DNA of 64,000 nucleotides from Vibrio sinus. Lineage in GTDB: Bacteria; Pseudomonadota; Gammaproteobacteria; Enterobacterales; Vibrionaceae. Both the position numbers and the translations under genes were made by a program. Below are positions 26,518-37,073 of the stretch, piece after piece. Numbering within the stretch: position 1 is the stretch's first letter; each line of letters starts with the position of its first letter. The notes under the pieces are model-generated. The model was not told the origin of the DNA. It saw only the letters and a list, made by a program, of their open reading frames with translations, and ran no database searches. Location: positions 1 through 64,000 of the forward strand of contig NZ_JAMKMR010000011.1 in the NCBI RefSeq assembly GCF_023634645.1, in the 5' to 3' direction.

Positions 26518-27438
26518 ATGTTTAAATTCATTGTAACAAGAATACTCGAAGCAATACCGACGATGTTGGTATTAATTACTATTTCTTTTTTCTTAATCCG
26601 ATTTGCTCCTGGTAATCCGTTCTCCAGTGAGCGTCCACTGCCCCCTGCTGTCATGGCAAATATTAACGCCAAATATGGCCTGAATAAGCCTGTGTATGAT
26701 CAATACTTCACGTATTTGTCTAGCATAGTGAGAGGCGATTTCGGTCCATCATTTAAATACAAAGATTATACGGTGAATGAGCTGATTGATGCAGCATTGC
26801 CAGTATCAGCAAAAATTGGGGTGGTGGCCTTTATTTTCACCATATTGCTGGGGGTGTCCGTCGGGACCATATCCGCGTTGAAGCAAAACTCGATATTTGA
26901 TTATTCCGTGATGTCGACGACCATGATAGGGGTGGTGATGCCCTCGTTCGTCATCGCGCCGATATTGATCTATTTCTTTGCGTTAAAGCTGGGATGGCTC
27001 CCAGCAGGTGGCTGGATGGGAGGGGCCGCCAAATATATGGTGCTCCCGGTGGTGAGTATGTCCATGCTCTACGTGGCGTCGATTGCTCGTATCACGCGTG
27101 GCTCTATGATTGAAACCCTAAACAGTAACTTTATTCGCACCGCCAGAGCGAAAGGCTTAAGCTATCGAAAAATCGTTATTAAGCATGCACTTAGGCCAGC
27201 TATGCTCCCGGTTGTTTCCTACATGGGGCCAGCGTTTGTCGGTATCATTACCGGGTCCGTTGTGATTGAAACCATTTTTGGTATTCCTGGAATCGGTAAG
27301 CTATTTGTACAGGCCGCTTTTGACCGAGACTATTCATTAGTAATGGGTATCACCATCATCATTGGTTTCTTGTTCATCATATTTAACGCTGTTGTCGATG
27401 TGCTGCTGGCATATATCGATCCGAAGATTCGCTACTAG
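26518..27438 (+). CDS. oppB: Oligopeptide ABC transporter permease OppB, copy 2
   Basis: 306 aa. Same helix layout as copy 1. The EAA-loop reads TARAKGLSYRKIVIKHALRPAMLPVVSY near residues 208-235. The leader AAAGAGTGAGTTTATG is shared with copy 1, but the body has many substitutions, for example in the helix after residue 120. Paired with oppC2 downstream. Confidence 0.95.
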   Translation: MFKFIVTRILEAIPTMLVLITISFFLIRFAPGNPFSSERPLPPAVMANINAKYGLNKPVYDQYFTYLSSIVRGDFGPSFKYKDYTVNELIDAALPVSAKIGVVAFIFTILLGVSVGTISALKQNSIFDYSVMSTTMIGVVMPSFVIAPILIYFFALKLGWLPAGGWMGGAAKYMVLPVVSMSMLYVASIARITRGSMIETLNSNFIRTARAKGLSYRKIVIKHALRPAMLPVVSYMGPAFVGIITGSVVIETIFGIPGIGKLFVQAAFDRDYSLVMGITIIIGFLFIIFNAVVDVLLAYIDPKIRY

Positions 27439-27453
27439 GTTGAGGTAAAAAGC

Positions 27454-28356
27454 ATGTTAACTAAAAAAGCAAACTTAGAAGCGGTTGAAAAGTTCTCGGA
27501 GAACTTGGAGATTGAAGGTCGAAGCCTGTGGCAAGATGCTCGCATTCGTTTTATGCGTAACAAAGCGGCCATGGTCAGCCTATTTGTATTGGTACTGATT
27601 ACATTGGCAGTGATTTTCCTGCCAATGTTCTCTCAATACAGCTACTCAGAAACAAACTGGTCTGCCATGCAAGCAGCGCCGTCTTGGCAGCATCTATTTG
27701 GTACCGATAGTTTAGGGCGTGATCTATATGTGCGTACTCTAGTGGGTGGCCGAATCTCACTGATGGTCGGTGTCCTAGGAGCGGTAGTTGCGGTGTTAAT
27801 CGGGACACTTTACGGCGCAGCATCTGGCTTTATTGGTGGGCGTACTGACCGTTTAATGATGCGTGTTGTGGAAATTTTATACGCTATCCCATTCATGTTT
27901 TTGGTCATTGTATTAGTGACTTTCTTTGGTCGTAACCTGATATTTATTTTCGTTGCGATTGGTGCCATCTCTTGGCTTGATATGGCGCGAATTGTTCGTG
28001 GTCAAACACTGAGTTTACGTGGTAAAGAGTTCATCGAAGCGGCGCATATTGCAGGGGTGAGTAAGTGGCGGATTATCACCCGTCATATCGTACCTAACGT
28101 ACTTGGCCTTGTGGCTATTTACTCAACCTTGTTGATTCCAAACATGATTTTGACCGAATCTTTCCTTTCCTTCTTAGGCCTTGGTGTACAAGAGCCGATG
28201 ACCAGTTGGGGCGCGTTGCTTCAACAAGGGGCAAACAACATGCAAGTAGCGATATGGCAGTTGGCTTTCCCGGCAGCCTTTATGATCGTGACTTTGTTCT
28301 GCTTTAACTACCTAGGCGATGGCTTGCGCGATGCGCTTGATCCAAAAGATAGATAA
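27454..28356 (+). CDS. oppC: Oligopeptide ABC transporter permease OppC, copy 2
   Basis: 300 aa. EAA-loop EAAHIAGVSKWRIITRHIVPNVLG near residues 192-215. GAGGT is eight bases before the ATG. The 5' part has many differences from copy 1 while the last about 250 bases, up to the stop and the oppD start, are nearly the same, suggesting that the homogenised tract begins inside this gene. Confidence 0.95.
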   Translation: MLTKKANLEAVEKFSENLEIEGRSLWQDARIRFMRNKAAMVSLFVLVLITLAVIFLPMFSQYSYSETNWSAMQAAPSWQHLFGTDSLGRDLYVRTLVGGRISLMVGVLGAVVAVLIGTLYGAASGFIGGRTDRLMMRVVEILYAIPFMFLVIVLVTFFGRNLIFIFVAIGAISWLDMARIVRGQTLSLRGKEFIEAAHIAGVSKWRIITRHIVPNVLGLVAIYSTLLIPNMILTESFLSFLGLGVQEPMTSWGALLQQGANNMQVAIWQLAFPAAFMIVTLFCFNYLGDGLRDALDPKDR

Positions 28357-28370
28357 TAAGAAAGGAAGTA

Positions 28371-29345
28371 ATGATGAGTTTATTAGATGTCAAAGATCTG
28401 CGTGTCGAATTTACCACCCATGACGGTATTGTCACCGCAGTTAATGATTTAAATTTCTCCCTAGACCAAGGGGAAACCTTAGGGATTGTGGGCGAGTCCG
28501 GCTCGGGAAAATCTCAAACGGTGTTTGCCTTGATGGGCCTGCTGGCTAAAAACGGCATCATCAGTGGCAGCGCCACTTTTGAAGGCAAAGAAATCCTTAA
28601 CCTGCCAGAAAAGGCGCTCAATAAAGTGCGCGCCGAGCAAATTGCGATGATCTTCCAAGATCCGATGACCTCGCTCAACCCCTACATGAAGGTGAGCGAC
28701 CAATTGATGGAAGTGCTGATGCTACACAAAGGCATGGGCAAATCGGAAGCGTTTGAAGAATCGGTTCGCATGCTCGAAGCGGTGAAAATTCCGGAAGCGC
28801 GCAAACGCATTACCATGTTCCCGCATGAATTTTCAGGGGGCATGCGTCAACGTGTGATGATTGCCATGGCGCTCTTGTGTCGCCCAAAACTCCTGATTGC
28901 CGATGAGCCCACCACGGCGTTGGACGTGACGGTGCAAGCGCAAATCATGGACTTGCTCAACGAGTTAAAAAGCGAATTCAACACCGCGATCATCATGATC
29001 ACCCATGATTTGGGTGTGGTGGCAGGCTCGTGTGACAAAGTGCTGGTGATGTACGCGGGGCGTACCATGGAATACGGCACGGTGGATGAAATTTTCTACA
29101 ACCCCAGCCACCCGTATGCCGAAGGGCTACTGAAAGCCATCCCACGTTTAGATACCGAAGGGGACATTTTGCCTACCATACCTGGCAACCCACCGAATTT
29201 ACTCCGTTTGCCTCCGGGCTGCCCTTATCAAGAGCGTTGTCATCGTGTGACTGACCGTTGTAAGTCAGAAACACCGATATTGACACCGTTTGGTGATGGG
29301 CGACAACGCGCGTGTTTTTCTGATTGGGAGGCTTGGACAAAATGA
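28371..29345 (+). CDS. oppD: Oligopeptide ABC transporter ATPase OppD, copy 2
   Basis: 324 aa, identical to copy 1 except T301 in place of A301 (one ACA/GCA change) by eye. Walker A, Q-loop, signature and Walker B motifs all intact. The DNA has scattered synonymous differences, so the copies are not newborn duplicates in this window but have stayed similar at protein level. Its GC content looks higher than the flanking oppA genes. Confidence 0.95.
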   Translation: MMSLLDVKDLRVEFTTHDGIVTAVNDLNFSLDQGETLGIVGESGSGKSQTVFALMGLLAKNGIISGSATFEGKEILNLPEKALNKVRAEQIAMIFQDPMTSLNPYMKVSDQLMEVLMLHKGMGKSEAFEESVRMLEAVKIPEARKRITMFPHEFSGGMRQRVMIAMALLCRPKLLIADEPTTALDVTVQAQIMDLLNELKSEFNTAIIMITHDLGVVAGSCDKVLVMYAGRTMEYGTVDEIFYNPSHPYAEGLLKAIPRLDTEGDILPTIPGNPPNLLRLPPGCPYQERCHRVTDRCKSETPILTPFGDGRQRACFSDWEAWTK

Positions 29346-30334
29346 TGGCAGACAAACAACTCTTACTCGATGTAAAAGATTTAAAAGTACACTTCAGTAT
29401 TGCATCAAAATCGGCGTGGCCGTGGGCCAAACCGTCGAACCTAAAAGCGGTGGATGGGGTCAATATTCAGCTGTTTGAAGGAGAAACCTTAGGTGTTGTG
29501 GGCGAATCGGGGTGTGGTAAATCGACCTTTGCTCGCGCCATCATTGGTTTGGTGGAATCCACCGCCGGGGAAGTGGTGTGGCTTGGGCAAGACTTGACCA
29601 AAATGCAAGACGTGCAGCGCCGAGAAACCCGTAAAGACATTCAGATGATTTTCCAAGATCCGTTGGCCTCGTTAAACCCGAGGATGACGGTTGGAGATAT
29701 CATTGCTGAGCCGCTGAAAACCTTCTACCCAAGTTTATCCAAAGACGAGGTGAAGTCACGCGTTAAAGAAATGATGGCCAAAGTGGGGCTATTGCCGAAC
29801 GTGATTAACCGCTACCCTCACGAATTCTCGGGAGGCCAGTGCCAACGTATTGGTATTGCCCGGGCGTTGATTCTCAAGCCGAAAATGATCATCTGTGATG
29901 AGCCCGTATCCGCGCTTGATGTGTCCATTCAAGCTCAGGTGGTGAATCTCTTAAAAGAGCTGCAAAAAGAGCTTGGGTTAAGCTTGGTGTTCATCGCCCA
30001 CGATTTATCGGTGGTGAAACACATCTCAGACCGAGTGTTAGTGATGTACTTAGGTAATGCCGTAGAGCTTGGGGAAGCGGCGTCACTGTTTGCCGATCCG
30101 AAGCACCCTTATACGCGCGCTCTAATGTCAGCGGTGCCGATCCCCGATCCCAAGCTCGAGCGTAACAAAAAGATAGAGATGCTAGAAGGGGACTTACCGT
30201 CACCCATCAGTCCACCGTCTGGGTGTGTATTTCGAACACGTTGTCCATTAGCGACCGATGAATGTGCGAAAACAAAACCTGTGATGAAAGGGGAAAATAA
30301 GCACTCGGCTGCATGTTTACTTGTTGATATATAA
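29342..30334 (+). CDS. oppF: Oligopeptide ABC transporter ATPase OppF, copy 2
   Basis: 330 aa from ATG 29342, overlapping oppD2 by four bases, with GGGAGG upstream. Same motifs as copy 1. The protein differs at D90 versus E90 and near the C-terminus (MKGENKHSAAC here, MTGSSTHAVSC in copy 1), where similarity drops abruptly. This marks the end of the near-identical tract. Confidence 0.95.
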   Translation: MMADKQLLLDVKDLKVHFSIASKSAWPWAKPSNLKAVDGVNIQLFEGETLGVVGESGCGKSTFARAIIGLVESTAGEVVWLGQDLTKMQDVQRRETRKDIQMIFQDPLASLNPRMTVGDIIAEPLKTFYPSLSKDEVKSRVKEMMAKVGLLPNVINRYPHEFSGGQCQRIGIARALILKPKMIICDEPVSALDVSIQAQVVNLLKELQKELGLSLVFIAHDLSVVKHISDRVLVMYLGNAVELGEAASLFADPKHPYTRALMSAVPIPDPKLERNKKIEMLEGDLPSPISPPSGCVFRTRCPLATDECAKTKPVMKGENKHSAACLLVDI

Positions 30335-30359
30335 ATAAGTTTGGCCTGTGACAGGCGTT

Positions 30360-30392
30360 AGCGCGACTATTGAACTGGGTCGCGCTTTTTTT
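30360..30392 (+). terminator. Terminator of the second opp operon
   Basis: AGCGCGAC (30360-30367) and GTCGCGCT (30379-30386) pair, with a T run to 30392. Same stem as the terminator after oppF1, with a changed loop. Confidence 0.93.
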
Positions 30393-30525
30393 ATGTCTGA
30401 TGGATAGGCGCTAGTCATCTCATTCGACAAATTGAAACATCTAGGTCAACTTCTTCTGCTTATTCTCTTTTAGGCGTTACTTATAATCAGTATTAAATTA
30501 AACGATTGATTATTAGGTGAGTTAG

Positions 30526-31473
30526 ATGGGACAGTTAGTTGAAGGCGTTTGGCACGACACAGTAATTAAAACCAAAAATGGTGAGTATGTACGCGAAGAT
30601 TCCGGTTTTCGTAATTGGATTGAAGATGCCCCTGGTGCTAAATACCAGCCAGAATCAGGTCGCTATCATTTATACGTTTCCTTAGCGTGTCCTTGGGCCC
30701 ATCGTACCCTTGTTTTTCGTGAGTTAAAGCAGCTTACTTCGCATATCGACGTGACCGTTGTTTGCCCAGATGTTTTAAAAGAAGGCTGGCAGATGGGGTT
30801 GCCCGAACCTTTGTTTGGCCATACTCGCATGCATCAAATGTATACTCAAGCCAAGCCAGACTATACAGGCCGTGTTACCGTCCCTGTTCTTTGGGATAAG
30901 AAAACCAATACTATTGTCAGCAATGAGTCGTCGGAAATTATTCGCATGTTTAACTCAGCGTTTAATGGCTTAACAGGTAATGACACTGACTATTACCCAG
31001 AAGCTTTGCGTGGTGAAATTGATAAGTGGAATGATTTTATCTATCCAAATGTAAACAATGGCGTTTATCGCTGTGGCTTTGCGACCTCGCAAAGTGCTTA
31101 TGATGAAGCATACGACTCGCTGTTTAATGCGTTGGACAAGATTGATGAGCACCTAGCTAGCCATCGATTCCTCGCAGGCAGTCAGGTAACTGAAGCAGAT
31201 TGGCGCTTGTTTACTACCCTGATTCGCTTTGACGCGGTGTATGTGGGTCACTTTAAGTGCAACAAGAAGAGAATATCTGATTACGCGAATATTCAGAATT
31301 ACCTAAAAGAGCTGTATCAAGTGGAAGGCATAAAAGGGACGGTAGATTTTTATCACATTAAGCGTCACTACTACTTTAGCCACACTCAAATCAATCCAAC
31401 TCAGATTGTACCTGTAGGCCCAGAGCTAGACTTAGATAGCCCTCATAATAGAATTCAGAAGTTTGAACACTAA
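30526..31473 (+). CDS. yqjG: Glutathionyl-hydroquinone reductase (Xi-class GST, YqjG/ECM4 type)
   Basis: 315 aa, the usual length of the family. It removes glutathione from glutathionyl-hydroquinones. The catalytic cysteine is C55 in SLACPWAHR, the Xi-class signature. Thioredoxin-like N-terminal and all-helical C-terminal domains follow. The late motif YVGHFKCNKKRISDYANI is also characteristic. AGGTGAG lies before the ATG. It is a single gene with its own terminator. Confidence 0.92.
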   Translation: MGQLVEGVWHDTVIKTKNGEYVREDSGFRNWIEDAPGAKYQPESGRYHLYVSLACPWAHRTLVFRELKQLTSHIDVTVVCPDVLKEGWQMGLPEPLFGHTRMHQMYTQAKPDYTGRVTVPVLWDKKTNTIVSNESSEIIRMFNSAFNGLTGNDTDYYPEALRGEIDKWNDFIYPNVNNGVYRCGFATSQSAYDEAYDSLFNALDKIDEHLASHRFLAGSQVTEADWRLFTTLIRFDAVYVGHFKCNKKRISDYANIQNYLKELYQVEGIKGTVDFYHIKRHYYFSHTQINPTQIVPVGPELDLDSPHNRIQKFEH

Positions 31474-31494
31474 TTCGAGATTATGAAGATATAA

Positions 31495-31528
31495 AAGCCC
31501 CTCAAGAGTTTCCTTGAGGGGCTTTTTC
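31495..31528. terminator. Terminator between the quinone reductase gene and pta
   Basis: AGCCCCTCAAG (31496-31506) and CTTGAGGGGCT (31513-31523) form a perfect 11-bp stem with AAA before and TTTTTC after. It lies between convergent genes and could serve both. Confidence 0.93.
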
Positions 31529-31544
31529 GTGCGTCACTGAAGCA

Positions 31545-33695
31545 TTATTTTGATTCAGCTTGTGCTGCTTGAATCGCGGTTAGGGCGATTGTGTAGACGA
31601 TGTCATCAACCAATGCACCACGAGACAGATCATTTACTGGCTTGCGCATGCCTTGTAGCATTGGACCGATGGAAACCAGATCAGCAGATCTTTGGACCGC
31701 TTTGTAGGTAGTATTACCAGTGTTTAAGTCTGGAAAGACGAACACTGTCGCTTTACCTGCTACTGGCGAATTTGGCGCTTTAGATGCAGCAACACTTTCC
31801 ATAATGGCGGCATCGTATTGAAGAGGCCCGTCAATGATCAAGTCAGGACGTTTTTCTTTCGCAATACGAGTGGCATCTCTCACCTTGTCTACGTCTGCGC
31901 CTGAGCCAGATTCACCGGTTGAATAAGAAATCATTGCAACGCGAGGCTCAATACCAAATGCAGCGGCAGAATCTGCTGAAGAAATCGCAATTTCAGCGAG
32001 CTGTTCAGCATTGGGATCTGGGTTAACCGCACAGTCACCGTAGACCAACACTTGATCTGGGAGCAACATAAAGAACACCGACGAGACAACCGACACGCCC
32101 GGGGCCGTTTTAATAATTTGGAACGGAGGTACGATGGTGTTTGCTGTGGTATGTACCGCGCCAGAAACTAGGCCATCGACCTCGTCGTTTTCAAGCATCA
32201 TGGTGCCTAAGAAAACGGAATCTTCGAGTTTTTCACGAGCAACGACTTCCGTCATGCCTTTCTTTTCACGAAGCTCAACCAAGCGAGCAACATAGTTATT
32301 GCGCACTTTTTCTGCGTCAATGATTTCAACGCCTGCACCAAGCTCCACACCTTGCTGAGCCGCGACACGACGTATTTCATCTGGGTTACCCAATAACACA
32401 CACTGTGCGATACCACGCTCTGCACAAATAGATGCTGCTTTGACAGTACGTGGCTCATCACCTTCTGGGAGCACGACACGTTTGCCAGCTTGGCGTGCGA
32501 GTTCGGTTAATTGGTATCTAAATGCCGGAGGGCTAAGACGACGAGTACCTTGAGTCCCTTCGGTTAACGAGTTGATCCACGGCCCATCAATATGGCTAGC
32601 TACATGTTCGCTGATAAGCTCAATACGTTCTTTGTCATCTGGCGGAACTTCTAAGCTAAAGCTTTGTAGATTAAGAGACGTTTGCCAAGTGTTGCCATCC
32701 ACTCTAAAGATAGGTAACCCCGTATCAATCGCAGGCTGACACAAGTGTTGCACTTCAGCAGAGAGCTCATAGCCTCCGGTGAGAAGAATCGCACCAATTT
32801 CGACACCATTCATTGCAGCTAAAGAGGCAGCAACAATCACATCCGGTCGGTCAGCTGATGTGACTAGAAGCGAGCCGGGTTTGAAATGTTGTAGCATGTG
32901 TGGCAGTGAACGAGCACAGAACGTAATGCTGCGAATACGGCGTTGCTTGATGTCACCTTCATTAACGATTTCAGCGTTTAGGTGAGTAGCGATGTCAATG
33001 GCGCGAGTGGCAATCAAATCGATGGTCCATGGTACACAGCCAAGCACTCGAATTGGACTCGAGTTGAAGATTTGCATTACCTCGAGATTGGTGTGAATCG
33101 CTTCATTGGAATCATCAAAAATCTCAGACAAATCAGGTCGGGTACGCCCTGCGCTATCCACTGGCGCGTTCAACTTATTAATGATGACGCCTTTGATATT
33201 TTTGTTTTTAGTACCACCAAAGTGCGAACAGGCGACCTCAATGCGCTCTTTCAGCTGCATAGGGTTGTCTGTCCCAGGGGTGGCAACCAAGACGATCTCA
33301 GCACCCAATGTTGCCGCTATTTCAGCATTGATTTGTGTCGCAAACGGGTGTTTGCGAGTCGGCACGATACCTTCGACTAAGGTCACTTCAGACTGTTTGT
33401 GAACTTTATTAAATCGCTCAACAATAGTCTCAAGCAACACATCAGTTTTATCTGCACCGATGAGATGTTCTGCTTCCACAATTGTGGTTGGTTCACCAAT
33501 TTTTATGTCGCTGGTAGCGCGAATAATGGCAGAAGTGAGATCTGGATGGTTCGAATTATCTAGTCGAGGTTGCGCAATAGGCTTGTAGAAAGAAACGTTG
33601 ACGCCTTTACGCTCCATCGCGCGAAGCACACCCGTGCAAACACTAGTTAAACCGACACTAGTGCTTGTAGGGATAAGCATGATTGTACGGGACAT
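31545..33695 (-). CDS. pta: Phosphate acetyltransferase
   Basis: 716 aa, the long enterobacterial/Vibrio form. It converts acetyl-CoA and phosphate to acetyl phosphate and CoA. The N-terminal part (about 1-230) is a P-loop-like dethiobiotin-synthetase-type domain ([25 protein letters not shown]); a DRTGG domain lies in the middle; the C-terminal about 320 residues are the catalytic PTA_PTB domain, with [22 protein letters not shown] and [30 protein letters not shown] precedes the ATG. It follows ackA in an operon for acetate overflow metabolism. Confidence 0.96.
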   Translation of the reverse strand: MSRTIMLIPTSTSVGLTSVCTGVLRAMERKGVNVSFYKPIAQPRLDNSNHPDLTSAIIRATSDIKIGEPTTIVEAEHLIGADKTDVLLETIVERFNKVHKQSEVTLVEGIVPTRKHPFATQINAEIAATLGAEIVLVATPGTDNPMQLKERIEVACSHFGGTKNKNIKGVIINKLNAPVDSAGRTRPDLSEIFDDSNEAIHTNLEVMQIFNSSPIRVLGCVPWTIDLIATRAIDIATHLNAEIVNEGDIKQRRIRSITFCARSLPHMLQHFKPGSLLVTSADRPDVIVAASLAAMNGVEIGAILLTGGYELSAEVQHLCQPAIDTGLPIFRVDGNTWQTSLNLQSFSLEVPPDDKERIELISEHVASHIDGPWINSLTEGTQGTRRLSPPAFRYQLTELARQAGKRVVLPEGDEPRTVKAASICAERGIAQCVLLGNPDEIRRVAAQQGVELGAGVEIIDAEKVRNNYVARLVELREKKGMTEVVAREKLEDSVFLGTMMLENDEVDGLVSGAVHTTANTIVPPFQIIKTAPGVSVVSSVFFMLLPDQVLVYGDCAVNPDPNAEQLAEIAISSADSAAAFGIEPRVAMISYSTGESGSGADVDKVRDATRIAKEKRPDLIIDGPLQYDAAIMESVAASKAPNSPVAGKATVFVFPDLNTGNTTYKAVQRSADLVSIGPMLQGMRKPVNDLSRGALVDDIVYTIALTAIQAAQAESK

Positions 33696-33788
33696 CTTAT
33701 AGTACCTTAACGATTTACTTAAATAATGTTCAACTTCGACTAAACCGAAAAATCTTAATTGAAGTTGAGCCCCCTAAAATAATTATCA

Positions 33789-33810
33789 GGCCAGTGTGGG
33801 GGCACTGGCC
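33789..33810 (-). promoter_or_regulatory. Hairpin between ackA and pta
   Basis: GGCCAGTG (33789-33796) and CACTGGCC (33803-33810) form a perfect 8-bp stem with a six-base loop, about ten bases after the ackA stop. In the minus direction no U-run follows it (TGATAATTATTTT). It may give partial termination or mRNA protection between ackA and pta. Confidence 0.55.
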
Positions 33811-33820
33811 AAAAAAAGAA

Positions 33821-35020
33821 TTAGATCTGTGACAGGCGAGCCGTGTCTTCTGCAATGATAAGCTCTTCGTTGGTAGAGATAACCATAGCAGGAATTCGGC
33901 TATTTTCAGTCGTTATCACACCTTCACCACCAAAGCGAGCTTTAAGGTTTGCTTCGCTGTCGACTTCAATGCCGAAAATGCCGAGTCTATTGAGCACCAA
34001 TTCACGAATAGGGCCTGAATTCTCACCAATACCACCAGTGAATACAATTGCGTCAAGGCGACCATCCAGTGTTGCTGTATAACCTGCGATGTATTTAGCC
34101 AGTCTGTGACAGAATACATCCATTGCACGAGTGGCCTCTTCTTTTGTACCGTAGTTCTCTTCAACATAGCGGCAGTCAGAGGTGACTTCTGTTAAACCTT
34201 GAAGACCAGACTCTTTGGTTAACATAGTGTGGATTTGATCGACGGAGTAACCCAAGTTGTCATGCAGGTGAAAAACGATAGCAGGATCGATATCACCACT
34301 GCGAGTGCCCATGACGAGACCTTCGAGAGGGGTTAGGCCCATTGAAGTATCGACACATTGACCATTTTTCACGGCACATACAGACGCACCGTTACCTAAG
34401 TGACAATTAATGATATTCAGTTCTTGCTCAGGCTTATCTAATTGTTTGGCCGTTTCACGAGTAATAAACAGGTGTGAAGTACCATGCATGCCATATCGGC
34501 GTATACCGTGTTCTTTATATAAAGCATGAGGTAGGGCATATAAAAAAGCTTCCTCCGGCATGGTTTGATGGAAAGCAGTATCAAATACAGCAGCCATTGG
34601 CAAACCAGGGAAAGCCTTTTGCGCGGCTTTAATGCCAGTAATTGCAGCTGGGTTGTGCAAAGGTGCCAATGTCGCGCAGTCTTCAATACCTTTGATAACG
34701 TCGTCGTTAATTAACGCAGATTGGGTAAACTTCTCACCACCGTGTACGACTCGGTGACCAATGGCTTTGACTTGCTCTGCAAGTTCTGGCTTGGAGGAGA
34801 GAATAGCATCAACAATAAAAGCTAGCGCATGATCATGAGCAGCCCCTTCACCTAACTGGGCTTCATGTTTGCCACCATCAAGTTTCCACTTGATGCGAGC
34901 TTCTGAAAGGTGTAAACATTCAGCAAGGCCCGTAAGGTATTCGTCGCCGGTGTTTGGATCGACAACAGCGAACTTGAGAGATGAACTACCGCAGTTTAAA
35001 ACTAAAACTAGCTTAGACAT
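33821..35020 (-). CDS. ackA: Acetate kinase
   Basis: 399 aa, full length. It interconverts acetyl phosphate and ADP with acetate and ATP. The N-terminal [14 protein letters not shown] phosphate loop, [19 protein letters not shown] and [15 protein letters not shown]-fold motifs are present. AGGTAG lies upstream of the ATG. It begins the ackA-pta operon; yfbV diverges from it, as in enterobacteria. Confidence 0.97.
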   Translation of the reverse strand: MSKLVLVLNCGSSSLKFAVVDPNTGDEYLTGLAECLHLSEARIKWKLDGGKHEAQLGEGAAHDHALAFIVDAILSSKPELAEQVKAIGHRVVHGGEKFTQSALINDDVIKGIEDCATLAPLHNPAAITGIKAAQKAFPGLPMAAVFDTAFHQTMPEEAFLYALPHALYKEHGIRRYGMHGTSHLFITRETAKQLDKPEQELNIINCHLGNGASVCAVKNGQCVDTSMGLTPLEGLVMGTRSGDIDPAIVFHLHDNLGYSVDQIHTMLTKESGLQGLTEVTSDCRYVEENYGTKEEATRAMDVFCHRLAKYIAGYTATLDGRLDAIVFTGGIGENSGPIRELVLNRLGIFGIEVDSEANLKARFGGEGVITTENSRIPAMVISTNEELIIAEDTARLSQI

Positions 35021-35383
35021 GAGTGACTACCTGTGATTATCGGTTGTAACAAAACAGAGACTGAAGAAATAGTAAAAGGCTTTGTGAGCTTGTACTTAAT
35101 CTCGGTCAAAAATACTTCTATCTCCATATAAAAAAAGGTTACCTTATGCAACTGAACCCAGTGTTTTCCTAACAAATCGATCACAAGGTTGCTCATATTG
35201 ACAAAATAAGCAACAATGAGATTAGATACCCGCATATAGTGGGTTATTGATAGATTAATATAACAAAAAATAGAGCAAATTAAAAAATTTTGATGAATTG
35301 TCTATAAATGTAATTCATTACGTCATTTGTTTAGTTATTCAACTTTTTTTATAAAGCAAGCCAAATATCTGGCGGGGGTGGAC
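35021..35383. other. Divergent promoter region of ackA and yfbV
   Basis: About 360 AT-rich bases. GTTGCT and AGCAAC (around 35193-35214) face each other as short complementary arms. TTGATAGATTAATA near 35247 resembles one half of an FNR/CRP-type site but not enough to call. No gene is supported. Confidence 0.4.
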
Positions 35384-35836
35384 ATGACTGATAAAGTTGG
35401 TTTGATACGTAGCTTAAAAAGTGGCCAAAAGTATATGGATTCATGGCCAATGCGTAAGGAACTCAACCTGCTCTTTCCAGAACAGAGAATTATCAAAGCA
35501 ACACGTTTTGGTATTAAGGTAATGCCAGCCATCGCGGCTATTAGCGTGTTAACACAAATGGTATTTCACAATGTTCACGCAATGCCACAAACCGTGGTGA
35601 TTGCGTTGTTTGCGATCAGTCTTCCTCTGCAAGGTGTATGGTGGCTGGGAAATCGAGCCCACACACAACTGCCGCCTTCGTTGGCTGGTTGGTACCGAGA
35701 AATACACCAAAAGATCACGGAAACTGGCATTGCTCTAGAGCCTGCAAAAGCTAAGCCTTGTTACAAAGAACTGGCCAATATCTTAAATCGCGCATTCCGC
35801 CAGTTGGATAAAACCTCACTCGAACGCTGGTTCTAA
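35384..35836 (+). CDS. yfbV: YfbV family (UPF0208) membrane protein
   Basis: 150 aa from ATG 35384, with GGGGGTG immediately upstream. The upstream in-frame extension (35327) adds residues absent from the family, whose members begin MxxKVGLI.SLK.GQ.YM. Two hydrophobic segments near 48-66 and 73-90 suggest an inner-membrane protein. Its place next to ackA is conserved. E. coli YfbV acts in chromosome macrodomain (Ter) insulation; whether this holds in Vibrio is not known. Confidence 0.88.
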   Translation: MTDKVGLIRSLKSGQKYMDSWPMRKELNLLFPEQRIIKATRFGIKVMPAIAAISVLTQMVFHNVHAMPQTVVIALFAISLPLQGVWWLGNRAHTQLPPSLAGWYREIHQKITETGIALEPAKAKPCYKELANILNRAFRQLDKTSLERWF

Positions 35837-35891
35837 TATTACTTTAGCGAATTACCTTAGCGGACTTACCTTAACGAATTGTATCGATGTA

Positions 35892-35921
35892 AAAAAACTC
35901 ACACCTAGGTGTGAGTTTTTT
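35892..35921. terminator. Bidirectional terminator between yfbV and ald
   Basis: AAAAAACTCACACC (35892-35905) and GGTGTGAGTTTTTT (35908-35921) form a near-perfect palindrome around TA. U-runs occur in both directions, serving both convergent genes. Confidence 0.94.
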
Positions 35922-35948
35922 AGTAGTAAGGATTATGAATCCACTTAC

Positions 35949-37073
35949 TTAGTTGAACATTGCAATCGCTTTTTCAGCGTCAACGTACTCTAAGTTAAAG
36001 CTTTCCGCTACTTCCTTACACGTTACTTTACCGTGAATAACGTTTAAGCCTTCTAGGAAGCCTTTGTCGTCAAGCAATGCTTCACGGTAACCTTGGTTTG
36101 CCAGTTTAATGATGTAAGGCAATGTCGCATTGTTTAAAGCAAAAGTTGAAGTGCGAGCGACAGCACCTGGCATGTTGGCAACACAATAGTGGACAACGTC
36201 ATCAACGATGTAAGTTGGCTCTGCGTGTGTTGTAGCGTGCGAGGTTTCAAAACATCCACCTTGGTCAATCGCGACATCAACAACAGCGCTACCTGTCTTC
36301 ATGCGTTTGATATGTTCTTTCGTGATTAACTTAGGCGCAGCAGCACCAGGGATAAGAACGGCACCAATCACAAGGTCAGCTTCAAGTACGTGTTTCTCAA
36401 TTGCATCTTCAGTTGAGTATACGACTTTAGCTTGTCCTTGGAATTCTTCGTCGAGCTTACGTAGAGTATCAAGGTTTCTGTCTAATATAGTGACATCAGC
36501 ACGAAGTCCAACCGCCATTCTTGCAGCGTTAGCACCAACGACACCACCACCGACAATCACAACTTTCGCTGGCTCTACACCTGGAACGCCACCAAGTAGT
36601 AAACCACGTCCACCGTGAGACTTCTCAAGTGTTTGTGCGCCGGCTTGAATAGACATTCTGCCCGCTACCTCAGACATTGGGGCTAATAGTGGCAATCTTC
36701 CCACATTATCTGTTACAGTCTCATAGGCTATACAGACAGCTTTGCTTTTAATCAGGTCTTCTGTTTGTGGAAGATCCGGTGCAAGGTGCAAATAAGTGAA
36801 TAATATTTGCCCTTCACGTAGCATAGCGCGCTCAACCGCTTGCGGCTCTTTAACTTTTACAATCATGTCTGCTTTGGCGAAAACGTCAGAAGCAGCGGGA
36901 AGAATGGATGCACCGACAGAGATGTAATCATCGTCTGAGAAGCCGATGCCTAGACCTGCTTTGGTTTCAACGTAGACTTGGTGGCCAAGTGATACAAGCT
37001 CTCTTACGCTTGCTGGGATCATGCCGACACGGTACTCGTGGTTTTTGATTTCCTTGGGTACGCCAATGATCAT
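35949..37073 (-). CDS. ald: Alanine dehydrogenase
   Basis: 374 aa. It catalyses NAD-dependent interconversion of L-alanine and pyruvate plus ammonia. MIIGVPKEIKNHEYRVGM at the N-terminus, the KVKEP loop, the Rossmann segment VVIVGGGVVGANAARMAVGLRADVTILDRN (about 170-199) and HYCVANMPGAVARTST are hallmarks. AAGGAG is seven bases before the ATG. It diverges from lrp, a frequent arrangement; Lrp-type control by alanine or leucine is plausible. Confidence 0.96.
   Translation of the reverse strand: MIIGVPKEIKNHEYRVGMIPASVRELVSLGHQVYVETKAGLGIGFSDDDYISVGASILPAASDVFAKADMIVKVKEPQAVERAMLREGQILFTYLHLAPDLPQTEDLIKSKAVCIAYETVTDNVGRLPLLAPMSEVAGRMSIQAGAQTLEKSHGGRGLLLGGVPGVEPAKVVIVGGGVVGANAARMAVGLRADVTILDRNLDTLRKLDEEFQGQAKVVYSTEDAIEKHVLEADLVIGAVLIPGAAAPKLITKEHIKRMKTGSAVVDVAIDQGGCFETSHATTHAEPTYIVDDVVHYCVANMPGAVARTSTFALNNATLPYIIKLANQGYREALLDDKGFLEGLNVIHGKVTCKEVAESFNLEYVDAEKAIAMFN

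Noticed and set aside
33789..33810. Strong terminator between ackA and pta
   Set aside because: The A/T run lies on the wrong side for the direction of transcription, so it is listed only as an intercistronic hairpin.
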